Shown: positions 1 through 9,883, counted from the stretch's first letter. The stretch is 64,000 nucleotides of DNA from JBKHYJ01 sp046565505 (GCA_046565505.1 JBKHYJ010000098.1:62001-126000); one strand, 5' to 3'. Translations and numbers: made by a program. The notes: generated by a model from the letters alone, not told the origin.

Positions 1-219
1 GAACCCGGCCTCGCGGCCGGCGCGGCTCATTGCGTCGCGTTTCAATTCTATTCTATCATCTCGGTGCGGAAAGGTGGCGGCGGCCGATGCCGCCTGGTCG
101 ATGGGGATCAGCACTTCAGCGTCAGAGGCTTTCAAGCAGCATGTGGCTCTCGCCTCATCGGGCCGGCGTGGTAATCAAACCGGAATGACTCACTCGCAAA
201 TCAGCTTCGGAGGTCAATC
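1..219. other. Left-edge non-coding stretch
   Basis: I see no convincing gene here. It is the 5' leader of the Asp-box protein gene that starts at 220. A GGAGG Shine-Dalgarno at 209-213 sits six bases before the GTG start. I could not pick out a clear -35/-10 pair. Confidence 0.5.
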
Positions 220-3200
220 GTGATCAAGGGACGGAAGCCCATTTCCTTCGCGTGCGTTCTCGCGGCGCTGCTCTGCTGCTCTTCGACGAGCCCGGCGCAA
301 CAGTTCGACCAGACGCTCTACCAGAGCATGCGCTGGCGGTGCATAGGCCCGTTCCGCGGCGGTCGCACGGTCGGGGCTACTGGCGTGCCCGGCCGGCCGA
401 ACGTCTTCTACATAGGAGTCAACAATGGCGGCGTGTGGAGGACCGACGATTACGGCCGCACGTGGGAGCCTATATTCGATGACCAGACTACGGGGTCGGT
501 AGGCGACCTCGCGGTCGCGCAATCGGACCCGCGCGTCATCTACGTCGGGAGCGGCGAGGGGCTGCAGCGGCCCGACCTCTCGACGGGGGATGGCGTTTAC
601 AAATCGACCGACGCGGGAAAGACCTGGCGCAATATGGGCCTCAAGGACGCACAGCAAATCGGCTCCATCGTAGTTGACCCCAAGGACGCGAACCGCCTGT
701 TTGTCGCCGCGCTCGGCCACCCTTACGGGCCTAACGAAGAGCGCGGCGTTTATCGCTCGACGGACGGCGGGCAGAGCTGGCAGCGCGTCTTGTACAAAGA
801 CGAAAACACCGGCGCGATTCAAGTCGAATTCGACCCGGCCAATTCACAGACCGTCTACGCCGACCTCTGGGCGGCGCGGCAAGGCCCGTGGGAAAACGGC
901 CAGTGGCAAGGCGCCGCGAGCGGGCTGTATAAATCGACCGATGGCGGCTCGACCTGGCGCCAGCTCGCCAAAGGGCTCCCCACCTTCGAGCAAGGCCTGG
1001 GGCGCATAGGCATAGGCATCTCTCGCAGCGCGCCGAACATCATTTACGCGACCGTTGACGCGGGCCCGCAGCAGGGCGGCATATACCGCAGCGACGACGC
1101 GGGCGAGAGCTGGCGCAGGATGAACGGGGACACGCGGCTGTGGGGGCGCGGCTCGGACTTCGCGGAGGTCAGGGTTCACCCTAACGAGCCCGACACGGTC
1201 TTCGTCGCAAACACCGCCTCGTATAAATCGACGGACGGCGGGAAGACCTTCAAGGGGTTCCGGGGCGCGCCGGGCGGCGACGATTACCACCGCATATGGA
1301 TCAACCCCGACAACCCGGACATTATGCTTTTCGCCTCGGACCAGGGCGCCATCATCACGGTCAACGGCGGCCAGAGCTGGAGCAGTTGGTACAACCAGCC
1401 TACGGCGCAGTTCTACCACGTCATCACGGACAACCGCTTCCCTTACTGGGTCTATGGCGGGCAGCAGGAGAGCGGCTCGGCGGCCGTGGCGAGCCGCGGC
1501 GATTACGGGGCGATAACGTGGCGCGATTGGCGCACGGTGGGGGTCGAAGAGTATGGCTACGTCGCGCCCGACCCGCTCAACCCCGGCATAATTTATGGGG
1601 GCAAGATCACGCGCTACGATTGGGCGACGGGGCAGTCGCAAAATATCTCACCCGAGGCGGTGCGGTCGGGCAAGTACCGATTCCTGAGGACCGCGCCCGT
1701 GATCTTCTCGCCCGTAGACCGGCGCACGCTTTACCTGGCCGGCAACGTACTCTTTAAGACGACCACCGGCGGGAGCCGTTGGGAAGTCATCAGCCCCGAC
1801 CTGTCGCGCGAAAAATGGGACGTGCCGGAAAACGTAGGGGTCTATCGCTCGCCCGACATGCAGTCGATGCCGCGCCGCGGGGTCATCTACACCGTCGCGC
1901 CTTCGCTGAAAGACGTGAACACGATCTGGGCCGGGACGGACGACGGCCTGATTCACATCACGCGCGACGGCGGGAGGAACTGGCAGAACATCACGCCGCC
2001 CGAGCTGAGGTCGTGGGCTAAAGTCTCGCTCATCGAGGCCTCGCACTTCGACGACGACACGGCGTACGCGGCGATCAATACTTTCAGGCTCGACGACCTG
2101 CGCCCTCACATCTACCGGACTCACGACGGCGGGAAGACCTGGAAGCACGTCACGAATGGCATCCCTGACGGCGGCATAGTCAACGCCGTGCGCGAAGACC
2201 CGGTGCGCAAGGGCCTGTTGTACGCCGGGACCGAGCGGGCCGTCTACGTCTCATTCGACGATGGCGAAAACTGGCAGTCGCTCCGCTTGAACATGCCCGC
2301 GACTTCGATCCGCGACCTGGTGGTCCATGACGACGACATAGTGGTCGGCACGCACGGTCGGAGCTTCTGGATACTCGACGACATCACCCCGCTCAGGCAA
2401 ATCGACGAGCGCGTGCGCGGGGCCGCGGCCCACCTTTTCAAGCCGCAGGTATCCTACCGCGTGCGCCGCAGCGTCAACACGGACACGCCGATCCCGCAGG
2501 AAGAGCCTATGGGGCAGAACCCGCCCGATGGCGCCATCATCAACTATTATCTCAAGTCGGACGTGCCGGAGGTCGTCATCGAAATCTTCGACGGGTCGAA
2601 CAGGCTCGTGCGGCGCTTTTCGAGCGCCGACAGGCCGGAGCAGGTGGACGAGAACCAGCAGCCATACCCGACCTACTGGTTCCGACCGCCGCAGGCCCCC
2701 TCGGCGAAGGCCGGGATGCAGCGGTTCGCCTGGGACCTGCGCTACGCGCCGCCCGAAGGCTTCCCGCGCTCCTATCCTATTTCCGCGATCTACCGCGACA
2801 CCCCTACGGTCCCTCAAGGGCCGCTCGTCCTGCCCGGCGAGTACACCGTCAAGCTCAGCGCGGGCGGCAGGCAGATGGCCGAGCCGCTTACGATCAGGAT
2901 GGACCCGCGCGTGACTACCCCGCCCGCGGGCATAGCGAAAATGTTCGAGGTCGCTTTCGGGTGCTATGAAGGCATAAGAAAGATTCGCGAGGCTCAGGCG
3001 GAGATACGAGCACTTCGCGCGCGGCTACAGTCGCTCAAAGGGCAGGCGGGACAAGGCGCGGCCGCGGATGCGCTCGACGAATTCGATAAGAGAGCGGCCG
3101 CGCTCGACCCCGCGCCGGGGGGGCCGGGGCGCGGCGGGCCGCCGGCCGCTCCCGCGGGCGAGCAGACGTTCGCGCGGCTCGCGTCGGAACTCAACGTCAT

Positions 3201-3378
3201 AATGGCAATAGCCGAAAGCGCGGACGCCGAGCCTACGGCGCAGGCCGTGGCCGCTTACGACGAATCGCGCAAGTCGCTCGGCGACCTTCTGGCGCGATGG
3301 GACGGAATGAAGAGCAAAGGCTTGAATGAGCTCAACGAGAAGCTGCGCCGCGCGAACATGCCCGTGGTGAAGCTTTGA
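220..3378 (+). CDS. Secreted Asp-box (BNR / VPS10-sortilin-type) repeat protein
   Basis: Predicted exported beta-propeller protein of 1052 aa. The first 26 residues form a signal peptide ending near SPAQQ. From about residue 74 to 680 there are roughly eleven Asp-box motifs of the form S/T-x-D-x-G-x-x-W, for example STDAGKTW, STDGGQSW, STDGGSTW and SFDDGENW. These mark sortilin/VPS10 or BNR propeller blades. Residues about 700-960 form a beta-rich C-terminal region and about 964-982 are a Gly/Pro-rich linker. The tail is charged and helical. The start is GTG with a GGAGG ribosome site. Relatives are often labelled glycosyl hydrolase, but I see no catalytic site, so a binding or scaffold role is equally possible. 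It is monocistronic as far as I can see. Confidence 0.85.
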   Translation: MIKGRKPISFACVLAALLCCSSTSPAQQFDQTLYQSMRWRCIGPFRGGRTVGATGVPGRPNVFYIGVNNGGVWRTDDYGRTWEPIFDDQTTGSVGDLAVAQSDPRVIYVGSGEGLQRPDLSTGDGVYKSTDAGKTWRNMGLKDAQQIGSIVVDPKDANRLFVAALGHPYGPNEERGVYRSTDGGQSWQRVLYKDENTGAIQVEFDPANSQTVYADLWAARQGPWENGQWQGAASGLYKSTDGGSTWRQLAKGLPTFEQGLGRIGIGISRSAPNIIYATVDAGPQQGGIYRSDDAGESWRRMNGDTRLWGRGSDFAEVRVHPNEPDTVFVANTASYKSTDGGKTFKGFRGAPGGDDYHRIWINPDNPDIMLFASDQGAIITVNGGQSWSSWYNQPTAQFYHVITDNRFPYWVYGGQQESGSAAVASRGDYGAITWRDWRTVGVEEYGYVAPDPLNPGIIYGGKITRYDWATGQSQNISPEAVRSGKYRFLRTAPVIFSPVDRRTLYLAGNVLFKTTTGGSRWEVISPDLSREKWDVPENVGVYRSPDMQSMPRRGVIYTVAPSLKDVNTIWAGTDDGLIHITRDGGRNWQNITPPELRSWAKVSLIEASHFDDDTAYAAINTFRLDDLRPHIYRTHDGGKTWKHVTNGIPDGGIVNAVREDPVRKGLLYAGTERAVYVSFDDGENWQSLRLNMPATSIRDLVVHDDDIVVGTHGRSFWILDDITPLRQIDERVRGAAAHLFKPQVSYRVRRSVNTDTPIPQEEPMGQNPPDGAIINYYLKSDVPEVVIEIFDGSNRLVRRFSSADRPEQVDENQQPYPTYWFRPPQAPSAKAGMQRFAWDLRYAPPEGFPRSYPISAIYRDTPTVPQGPLVLPGEYTVKLSAGGRQMAEPLTIRMDPRVTTPPAGIAKMFEVAFGCYEGIRKIREAQAEIRALRARLQSLKGQAGQGAAADALDEFDKRAAALDPAPGGPGRGGPPAAPAGEQTFARLASELNVIMAIAESADAEPTAQAVAAYDESRKSLGDLLARWDGMKSKGLNELNEKLRRANMPVVKL

Positions 3379-3486
3379 CGGATTTTAAGCGGCGGTGGCG
3401 TAAGTTAAGGGCCGGCCGGGCGGCGTTAAAACTTCGGCATGAATGCGGCCCGTCGGCCCAGAGCCAGGACGGCCCGCGCCCAGACG

Positions 3487-4224
3487 ATGTCTAGAAAAAA
3501 AGAGTCTCATGTGAAGGCGGGGTGCTGCGGATTTCGCATGTCGAGGTCGGAATACGCGCGACTGTTTCCCGTCGTAGAGGTGCAGCAAACCTTCTACCAG
3601 CCGCCGCAGCTCGCCACGCTCGAGCGGTGGCGCGCGGACGTGCCGGCCGATTTCGAGTTCACGCTGAAGGCATGGATGCTCATAACGCACGAATCACGCA
3701 GCCCGACTTACCGCCGGCTCAAGAAAGATTTGAGCGAGAGTGAGCGCGAGCAATGCGGCTCGTTCCGCCCGACCGACATGGTCAGGCGGGCCTGGCAAGT
3801 GACGCTCGAATGCGCCGAGGCGCTCGCGGCCCGGCGCATACTGTTTCAATGCCCCGCCAGTTTCACGCCCACCGGCCGGCACGTCGAAGACATGCACAGC
3901 TTTTTTTCCTCGCTCGGCGGCCGGGGCGAGAGGCAACTGCTGTGGGAGCCGCGCGGCGGGTGGCCCGACGACCTCGTGCGCGCGCTATGCGCGGAGCTAG
4001 GGCTCATACATGTGGTTGACCCTTTCACGGCAAGGACCGTCACGCCCGAGTTTCGGTACTACCGCCTGCATGGGCGCAAAGGCTACCGCTACGTTTACGA
4101 AGACGGAGAGCTTGAGGAGCTTCTTGAGATGCTGCCCGCGGACAGACTTTCTTACGTCTTATTCAACAACGTGCGAATGCTCGAATGCGCGACGCGGTTT
4201 CAGGAGTTGATGGCGAAAAGTTGA
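3487..4224 (+). CDS. DUF72 (YecE-like) family protein
   Basis: The protein matches the DUF72 family: it opens with V-K-A-G-C-C-G-F, then QQTFYQPP, ADFEFTLKAWMLITH, and an arginine/tyrosine-rich C-terminal half (YYRLHGRKGYRYVY). DUF72 proteins are predicted TIM-barrel proteins of unknown biochemical role. The start is uncertain. ATG 3487 gives 245 aa, GTG 3511 would begin right at the conserved core, and ATG 3439 adds a basic unconserved stretch. None has a strong ribosome site. It lies alone between the Asp-box protein and the PLP enzyme. Confidence 0.75.
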   Translation: MSRKKESHVKAGCCGFRMSRSEYARLFPVVEVQQTFYQPPQLATLERWRADVPADFEFTLKAWMLITHESRSPTYRRLKKDLSESEREQCGSFRPTDMVRRAWQVTLECAEALAARRILFQCPASFTPTGRHVEDMHSFFSSLGGRGERQLLWEPRGGWPDDLVRALCAELGLIHVVDPFTARTVTPEFRYYRLHGRKGYRYVYEDGELEELLEMLPADRLSYVLFNNVRMLECATRFQELMAKS

Positions 4225-4302
4225 TTTATCGCGCGCCCGGGAATACTTTGTTGTACACGGCCGCGAGCGCCGGGGCCTGAGATAAAATCGGGGGAGCAAT
4301 GA

Positions 4303-5460
4303 ATGGCTAAGAAGTATGAGCGCATCGAGACCAAGTTGATCCATGCGGGCGAGCCTGAGCCCCGCATCCTGGGCGCGGTGACCGTGCCCATCTTTCAATC
4401 CGCGATGTTCGAGTACGCGGGCGAGACGAGCTACCATGACCTCAAATACATCCGGCTGAACAACACGCCCAATCACGTGGCGCTTCATGAAAAGCTCGCG
4501 GCCCTGGAGAACGCCGAAGCCGCGCTCGTTAGCGCGAGCGGCATGGCGGCCATCTCCACCGCGCTCCTGACCGTGCTGTCCGCGGGCGACCACCTTCTGG
4601 CGCAAGACCACCTCTACGGGGGCGCCCACGACTTGCTCACGAGAGACTTCGCCGGCTTCGGGCTCTCGTTCGATTTCATCGACGGGAACGACCGCGACTC
4701 GTGGAAGGGTAAGCTCCGGCCGAACACCAGGGCCGTCTACGTCGAGGCGATGTCGAACCCGACGCTACAGGTCGCGGACCTGCAAGGCGTCGTCGCGTTC
4801 GCTAAAGAGCATGGCCTGATTACGATCATCGACAACACGTTCGCCAGCCCCATCAACTTCCGCCCCGCGGAGTGGGGCTTCGACCTGTCGCTGCACAGCG
4901 GGACGAAGTACCTTAACGGGCACTCCGACATAGTCGCGGGCGCGTGCATAGGCCGGGCCGACCTGATAGGCAGGATCACGCACAAGCTCAATCACCTCGG
5001 GGGGTCGATGGACCCGCACGCGGCGTTTCTCCTCTACCGCGGGATGAAGACCCTGGCGCTCAGGGTCCGCCACCAGAACGCGAGCGCGCTCAAGATAGCG
5101 CAGTTTCTCGAAGGCCACCCGGCGGTCGCCCGCGTCAACTACCCCGGACTGGAAAGCCACCCGGCGCACAGGCGCGCGCGCGAGCTGTTCGATGGCTTCA
5201 GCGGCATGCTGAGCTTTGAATTGAAGGGCGACGCGGAGGCGGCGGCCGGCTTCATCGGCAGGACCCGGCTGCCGATCATCGCGCCGAGCCTGGGCGGGGT
5301 CGAGACGCTCATAACTCAGCCGGCGACCACGTCGCATTCGGGCATGTCGGCCGAAGACCGCCGCCGGCTCGGCATCAGCGACGCCCTGATCCGCGTGTCG
5401 GTCGGGATCGAAGCGACTGAGGACGTCATCGAAGATTTCGACCGGGCATTGAGGACTTAG
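4303..5460 (+). CDS. Trans-sulfuration PLP enzyme (cystathionine gamma-synthase / methionine gamma-lyase type)
   Basis: A 385-aa PLP-dependent enzyme of the Cys/Met metabolism family. It shows the family signatures YIRLNNTPNHVALHEKLAALE, SGMAAIS, DNTFASP and SGTKYLNGHSD, where the lysine near residue 198 is the expected Schiff-base residue. The C-terminal part (PSLGGVETLITQPATTSHS) is also typical. Members make or break C-gamma to sulfur bonds in methionine and cysteine metabolism. Sequence by eye does not separate synthase from lyase. A purine-rich GGGGGAG at 4290-4296 precedes the ATG. The SDR gene follows after 13 bp, so the two are probably co-transcribed. Confidence 0.88.
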   Translation: MAKKYERIETKLIHAGEPEPRILGAVTVPIFQSAMFEYAGETSYHDLKYIRLNNTPNHVALHEKLAALENAEAALVSASGMAAISTALLTVLSAGDHLLAQDHLYGGAHDLLTRDFAGFGLSFDFIDGNDRDSWKGKLRPNTRAVYVEAMSNPTLQVADLQGVVAFAKEHGLITIIDNTFASPINFRPAEWGFDLSLHSGTKYLNGHSDIVAGACIGRADLIGRITHKLNHLGGSMDPHAAFLLYRGMKTLALRVRHQNASALKIAQFLEGHPAVARVNYPGLESHPAHRRARELFDGFSGMLSFELKGDAEAAAGFIGRTRLPIIAPSLGGVETLITQPATTSHSGMSAEDRRRLGISDALIRVSVGIEATEDVIEDFDRALRT

Positions 5461-5473
5461 CGCGAAGGCCAGG

Positions 5474-6325
5474 ATGAAAAATAGCGGCGCGAGCATGGCC
5501 GGCAAGGTCTGCGTAGTCACGGGCGCGAACTCCGGCATAGGCAAAGAGACCGCCAGGGGGCTCGCGGGGATGGGGGCCCACGTCGTCATGGTCTGCCGCA
5601 GCCGCGAGCGCGGCCAGCAGGCCATGAGCGAGATAAAAAAAGGCGGCAATCGCGACGTGGAGCTCATGCTTTGCGACCTGTCGTCGCAGAAATCCATTCG
5701 CGAGTTCGCCGGCGACTTCAAACGAAGCCATGCGCGCCTCGACGTTCTCGTCAATAACGCGGGGGTGCTGCACCGTTACCGCGCCGAGACCGAAGACAAA
5801 CTGGAGGCCACGTTCGCCGTCAATCACCTGGCCTATTTTCTGCTGACGAACCTTCTGCTGGACGCGATTAAAGAGAGCGCGCCCGCGCGAATCGTAAACG
5901 TGTCTTCGGCCGCGCATAAGTATGGGGCGATAGACTTCGACGACCTGCAGAACGAAAAAAATTACCGCGCGTTCAACGCCTACTGCGACTCGAAACTGGC
6001 AAACGTCCTGTTCACCTACGAGCTGGCGCGCAGGCTCGCGGGGTCCGGCGTGACGGCCAACTGCCTGCACCCGGGCGGGGTCGCGACCAACATCTTTCAC
6101 ACCTTGCCGAAGGCGCTGGAATCGATAATCAAGCTCGTCACCGTAAGCCCCGAGAAGGGGGCAGAGACTTCCATATACCTCGCCGGCTCGCCGGAGGTCG
6201 AGGCCGTGACCGGGAAGTACTTCGTCAAAAAATCTGCGACAAGAACGTCCGCCTCGTCCTACAATGAAGACACGGCGCGCCGCCTCTGGGACGTGAGCGC
6301 AAGGCTCACGGGGCTGGCCGCGTGA
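5474..6325 (+). CDS. Short-chain dehydrogenase/reductase (retinol-dehydrogenase-like)
   Basis: A classical SDR of 283 aa with the NAD(P)-binding TGANSGIG near residues 16-23, the structural NNAG, an SSAA strand carrying the catalytic Ser, and a Y-x-x-x-K active site in YCDSK near residue 170. The order matches the RDH/WW-oxidoreductase-like branch (LANVLFTYELARRL, NCLHPGGVATNI). Substrate is unknown. It starts 13 bp after the PLP enzyme and probably shares its transcript. An internal ATG eight codons in would also give a complete Rossmann fold. Confidence 0.85.
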   Translation: MKNSGASMAGKVCVVTGANSGIGKETARGLAGMGAHVVMVCRSRERGQQAMSEIKKGGNRDVELMLCDLSSQKSIREFAGDFKRSHARLDVLVNNAGVLHRYRAETEDKLEATFAVNHLAYFLLTNLLLDAIKESAPARIVNVSSAAHKYGAIDFDDLQNEKNYRAFNAYCDSKLANVLFTYELARRLAGSGVTANCLHPGGVATNIFHTLPKALESIIKLVTVSPEKGAETSIYLAGSPEVEAVTGKYFVKKSATRTSASSYNEDTARRLWDVSARLTGLAA

Positions 6326-6472
6326 CAGGACCGGGCGCGAAGGGGCGGGCGGATGACGCGAAGGACCCTCATGAGCGGCGCGGCGTGAGTATTCTCCCCG
6401 GCGCCGCTCGGGGGCAACGCTCAGCGCGAGGCCCGCTTTGATTTCATGAGCCGGTTTTCAGGAGGTCATCAA

Positions 6473-8689
6473 ATGAGAAGACGTATAGTATGGCTATTAT
6501 TAATTCTAATCGTCGCCGCATGCACCGCGCATGCGCAGAAGCGGGCCTTCACCATCGAGGACCTTTATCGAGTCAAGTCGATAGGGGACGCTCACATCTC
6601 GCCCGACGGCAAATCAATCGTCTACGCAGTCGGGACTTCAAACCTCGCGCAGGCCAAATCCGTCACCCAAATCTGGCTGATGGACATCGACGGGGGGAAC
6701 GCGCGGCAGCTCACGAGCGGGGAGAAAAGCTCAGGCTCGCCGCTCTTTTCGCCCGACGGCAAGTGGATTTCGTTCGTCAGCGCGAAAGATGGGTCGGCGA
6801 ACCTCTACGTCATGCCCGCGCGCGGCGGCGAGCCGCGAAGGCTCACGAACGTCTCGACGGGGGTGTCAGACCCGCTCTGGTCGCCCGACAGCCGTTGGAT
6901 AGCCTTCTCCACGGACGTTTACCCGGAATGCGGGGGCGACGACGCATGCAACAAGCGGATTGCCGAGACCTGGTCAAACGGCCCGCTGAAGGCGCACATG
7001 GCGGACGACCTGCTCTACCGCCACTGGACTGACTGGAAAGACGGCACGCGGACGCACATCTTCCTGGCGAGCGCGGAGACGGGCGAGGTCAGAGACCTGA
7101 CGCCGGGCAATTTCGATTCGCCGGCGTTTCAACTCGGCGGGCCCCTGCAGTATGACTTCTCGCCCGATGGGAAGGAGTTCGTCTACGTCTCAAACCATGA
7201 CAAGAACCTCGCCTCCTCGACCAACAACGATTTGTGGCTCGTCTCTTTAACCGGCGGCCAGGCGCAGGCGCGCAACATCACGGCCGCTAACCCGGCCTAC
7301 GACGGGAGCCCGAAGTATTCGCCTGACGGGAAGTACATCGCTTACCGCATGCAGAAGCAGCCCGGCTACGAATCAGACCTGTTCCGGCTGGCGGTCTACG
7401 ACCGCGCGGCGGGGGCCTCGGCCGTGCTGACCGAAGCGTACAGGGATTGGATAGACGAATTCGAGTGGTCGGCGGATTCAAAATCGATTTACTTCTCCGG
7501 CCCGCAAAAGGGGAGGACCGTAATTAACCGCCTGGACGTTCAGGGGCGCGGCATCACCGAAACCCTGGCAGAGACGACAATCCTCGGGTTCGACATGGGC
7601 GCGGGCCGCCTGGTCTACACGCGCAGCTCAGTCGCGGAGCCCGTAGAAATCTACGGCGCGCAGATTCGCGAGGGGAGGGCGGAGTCCGCCGCGCGGCTCA
7701 CACACATCAACGAGCCCCTGGCCGGCGAGGTGGACATCAGGCCCGCCGAGCAGATGTGGGTCGAGGCGGCCGATGGCGCGCGGATACAGGTCTTCATCGT
7801 CAAGCCGCACGACTTCGACCCATCCAAAAAGTACCCGCTGATCCTGAACGTCCACGGCGGCCCGCAGTCGATGTGGGGCGACACGTTCCGCGGCGACTGG
7901 CAGGTGTACCCGGGCGCGGGGTACGTGGTGGCCTACCCGAACGCGCGCGGCTCTACGGGGTACGGGCAGGACTTCACGGCGGCGATCTCCGGCGACTGGG
8001 GCGGGAAAGTGTACGAAGACCTGATGAAGGTGACCGACGCCCTGGAGCGGCTGCCTTACGTGGACGCCGGCCGCATGGGGGCGATGGGTTGGTCGTATGG
8101 CGGCTACATGATGAACTGGTTCGAGGGCCACACGGACCGCTTCAAGGCGATAGCCTCGATGATGGGGATCTTTAACCTGGAATCATTCTATGGCGCGACC
8201 GAAGAGCTATGGTTCCCGGAGTGGGACTTCAAGGCGAGGCCGGGCGGCGCGGCGGAATACAGGAAGTGGTCGCCTTCCGAGTACGTGAAGAATTTCAAGA
8301 CGCCATGCCTGGTCATCAGCGGCGAGCGCGATTACCGCGTCCCGTACACGCAGTCGTTGGAGATGTTCACGGCGCTTCAGAAAATGGGCGTGCCTTCGAG
8401 GCTCATCATCTACTCGAACGCCGGCCACTGGCCCAGCTCGTACGAGATGGCGCTCTACTACACGGCGCACCTCGAATGGTTTCAGAAGTACCTCGGCGGC
8501 GGCGGGCCGCAGTGGACCACGGAACAATTCCTCAGGAACGCCATCTTCGACCGCGCGACCGGCAGGCGGGTGGTGAACGACGCCGAGAACGGGATGAGCG
8601 GCTCGCCGAAGCCCGCGATGCAGGAGAAGAAGCCCGGCCAGGAGAAGCCGCCGCAGAATCTTCAGGGCAAGCCCGACCGGAAGCCTTAA
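6473..8689 (+). CDS. S9 family prolyl oligopeptidase / acylaminoacyl-peptidase, exported
   Basis: Secreted or envelope-bound serine peptidase of 738 aa. ATG 6473 is chosen because AGGAGGT sits at 6460-6466; an upstream in-frame ATG at 6446 would overlap that site. The N-terminus is a signal sequence with IVAAC, which fits a lipobox, and AHAQ, which fits signal peptidase I, so lipid anchoring is possible. Residues about 40-400 carry PD40/TolB-like propeller repeats (SPDGKSIVYA, SPDGKWISFV). The alpha/beta hydrolase domain has the nucleophile in GWSYGGYMM near residue 540, Asp in GERDYRVP near 618 and His in NAGHWPSS near 650. The Pro/Lys/Gln-rich C-terminal tail of about 30 residues is unlike the domain. 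Confidence 0.92.
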   Translation: MRRRIVWLLLILIVAACTAHAQKRAFTIEDLYRVKSIGDAHISPDGKSIVYAVGTSNLAQAKSVTQIWLMDIDGGNARQLTSGEKSSGSPLFSPDGKWISFVSAKDGSANLYVMPARGGEPRRLTNVSTGVSDPLWSPDSRWIAFSTDVYPECGGDDACNKRIAETWSNGPLKAHMADDLLYRHWTDWKDGTRTHIFLASAETGEVRDLTPGNFDSPAFQLGGPLQYDFSPDGKEFVYVSNHDKNLASSTNNDLWLVSLTGGQAQARNITAANPAYDGSPKYSPDGKYIAYRMQKQPGYESDLFRLAVYDRAAGASAVLTEAYRDWIDEFEWSADSKSIYFSGPQKGRTVINRLDVQGRGITETLAETTILGFDMGAGRLVYTRSSVAEPVEIYGAQIREGRAESAARLTHINEPLAGEVDIRPAEQMWVEAADGARIQVFIVKPHDFDPSKKYPLILNVHGGPQSMWGDTFRGDWQVYPGAGYVVAYPNARGSTGYGQDFTAAISGDWGGKVYEDLMKVTDALERLPYVDAGRMGAMGWSYGGYMMNWFEGHTDRFKAIASMMGIFNLESFYGATEELWFPEWDFKARPGGAAEYRKWSPSEYVKNFKTPCLVISGERDYRVPYTQSLEMFTALQKMGVPSRLIIYSNAGHWPSSYEMALYYTAHLEWFQKYLGGGGPQWTTEQFLRNAIFDRATGRRVVNDAENGMSGSPKPAMQEKKPGQEKPPQNLQGKPDRKP

Positions 8690-8694
8690 TCGTT

Positions 8695-8730
8695 ACGGCC
8701 CGCCCGCGCCGAAGGGCGGCCGTACTCTTC
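8695..8730 (+). terminator. Possible rho-independent terminator after the S9 peptidase gene
   Basis: ACGGCCCGCCC (8695-8705) pairs with GGGCGGCCGT (8714-8723) with one bulged C. A mixed ACTCTTCTT run follows. The T-tract is imperfect, so this may be an attenuator rather than a full stop before msrA. Confidence 0.45.
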
Positions 8731-8751
8731 TTAACTTTACGGAGTGAACTG

Positions 8752-9300
8752 ATGCTCGAAAATGAAAGACTGGAAGTGGCGACGCTCGCGGGGGGCTGCT
8801 TCTGGTGCCTGGAAGCAGTCTTCAAGGACCTGCGCGGCGTCGAACAGGTCGAGTCCGGCTACTGCGGGGGCAGCGTGCCCAACCCGACCTACTACCAAGT
8901 GTGCGAAGGGACGACCGGGCACGCCGAGGCGGTCCAGATTACCTACGACCCGAGGCAGGTCACGTTCGCGGAGCTGCTGGAGGTATTCTTCACGATCCAC
9001 GACCCGACCACGTTGAACCGTCAGGGCGCGGACGTCGGCACTCAGTACCGTTCGGCAATCTTTTATCACTCGCCGGAGCAGAAGGCCGTTGCCGAACGGG
9101 CCATCGCGGAATTGAACGCGGCAGGCCTGTGGGGCTCGCCCATCGTGACGGAGGTGACTCCGTTAACCGAATTCTACAAAGCGGAGGACTACCACCAGCA
9201 GTACTACGAGCAAAACATGAATCAGCCATACTGCCGCGCGGTGATCGCGCCCAAGGTGGCGAAGTTTCGGAAACACTATCTCGCAAAGCTCAAAAGGTAG
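8752..9300 (+). CDS. msrA: Peptide-methionine (S)-S-oxide reductase
   Basis: MsrA of 182 aa, reducing methionine-S-sulfoxide in proteins. The catalytic motif GGCFWC puts the nucleophilic Cys at residue 16. The rest follows the family: GYCGGSVPNPTYYQVCEGTTGHAE, FFTIHDPTTLNRQG, GTQYRS and AEDYHQQYYE. A C-terminal Cys (QPYCRAV) could serve in resolution. The reading frame stays open far upstream into the S9 gene, but ATG 8752 is the start: it follows GGAG at 8741-8744 and begins right at the family N-terminus. There is no signal peptide, so it is cytoplasmic. Confidence 0.95.
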   Translation: MLENERLEVATLAGGCFWCLEAVFKDLRGVEQVESGYCGGSVPNPTYYQVCEGTTGHAEAVQITYDPRQVTFAELLEVFFTIHDPTTLNRQGADVGTQYRSAIFYHSPEQKAVAERAIAELNAAGLWGSPIVTEVTPLTEFYKAEDYHQQYYEQNMNQPYCRAVIAPKVAKFRKHYLAKLKR

Positions 9301-9402
9301 CCCGCCGCCGTTAAGCCTTACGGCGCGCCATAACCGGCAGCGAGCCGTCGGGCTCCGCGCTGACGGTCGAAGCGTTAAACGCCCGCACAGGTACGAGGTG
9401 GA

Positions 9403-9774
9403 ATGATGCAGGTCGGCGACGTGTATTCATGGGAGCGGACTTTTACGGAAGAGGACATACGGCTTTTCGGTGAGATGTCGGGCGACAAGGGTTCGCACCA
9501 CACGACGCCGGACGAGAAGGGCCGCCTGATGGCGCACGGCCTGTTGACGGCTACGCTGCCGACGAAGATCGGCGGCGACCTCAATTTCATAGCGCGCGAA
9601 ATGGTCTTCAGGTTTCACAGGCCGGTCTTCGCCGGTGACACGGTCAGGTGCGAAGTGACGATAGTCGCGCTTGAGCAGGCCGAGCAGTACATGCGGATGT
9701 CTTCCGGGTGGGTGTGTCGGAATCAGCATGACAAAGAGGTGTTAACCGGCGAGGCCCACGGCATCATCCGCTGA
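9403..9774 (+). CDS. MaoC-like hotdog-fold protein
   Basis: A 123-aa single hotdog domain related to MaoC dehydratases and FabZ-like thioesterases: ERTFTEEDIRLFGEMSGD, AHGLLTATLPTKIGG, and FHRPVFAGDTVRCEVTI near the end. In MaoC hydratases the segment after SGD usually supplies a catalytic Asp-x-Asn-x-x-His. Here it reads GDKGSHHT without the Asn, so hydratase activity is doubtful and a binding or thioesterase role is possible. GAGGTGG precedes the ATG; a second ATG at 9406 is equivalent. It stands alone after msrA. Confidence 0.78.
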   Translation: MMQVGDVYSWERTFTEEDIRLFGEMSGDKGSHHTTPDEKGRLMAHGLLTATLPTKIGGDLNFIAREMVFRFHRPVFAGDTVRCEVTIVALEQAEQYMRMSSGWVCRNQHDKEVLTGEAHGIIR

Positions 9775-9883
9775 CGCCCCGCAGGCCGGCTATTAATTCC
9801 GCCCGCGCCCGGGGCCGGCCATCCGACGCCGCCGCGCACCTAGGCCCCCGGTCTCAGCCGATTCTTACTCAAGAGGTAATATC

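Noticed and set aside
844..1641. A 265-codon frame on the minus strand opposite the Asp-box protein
   Set aside because: Antisense shadow of the Asp-box repeats, with Arg/Ala-rich composition and no ribosome site.
6373..6409. GAGCGGCGC/GCGCCGCTC inverted repeat before the S9 peptidase gene
   Set aside because: Nine-base arms and no T-run; too short to distinguish from chance in G+C-rich DNA.
8209..8751. N-terminal extension of msrA by 181 codons
   Set aside because: It overlaps the S9 peptidase in another frame and is unlike any MsrA. ATG 8752 has a ribosome site and begins at the family start.
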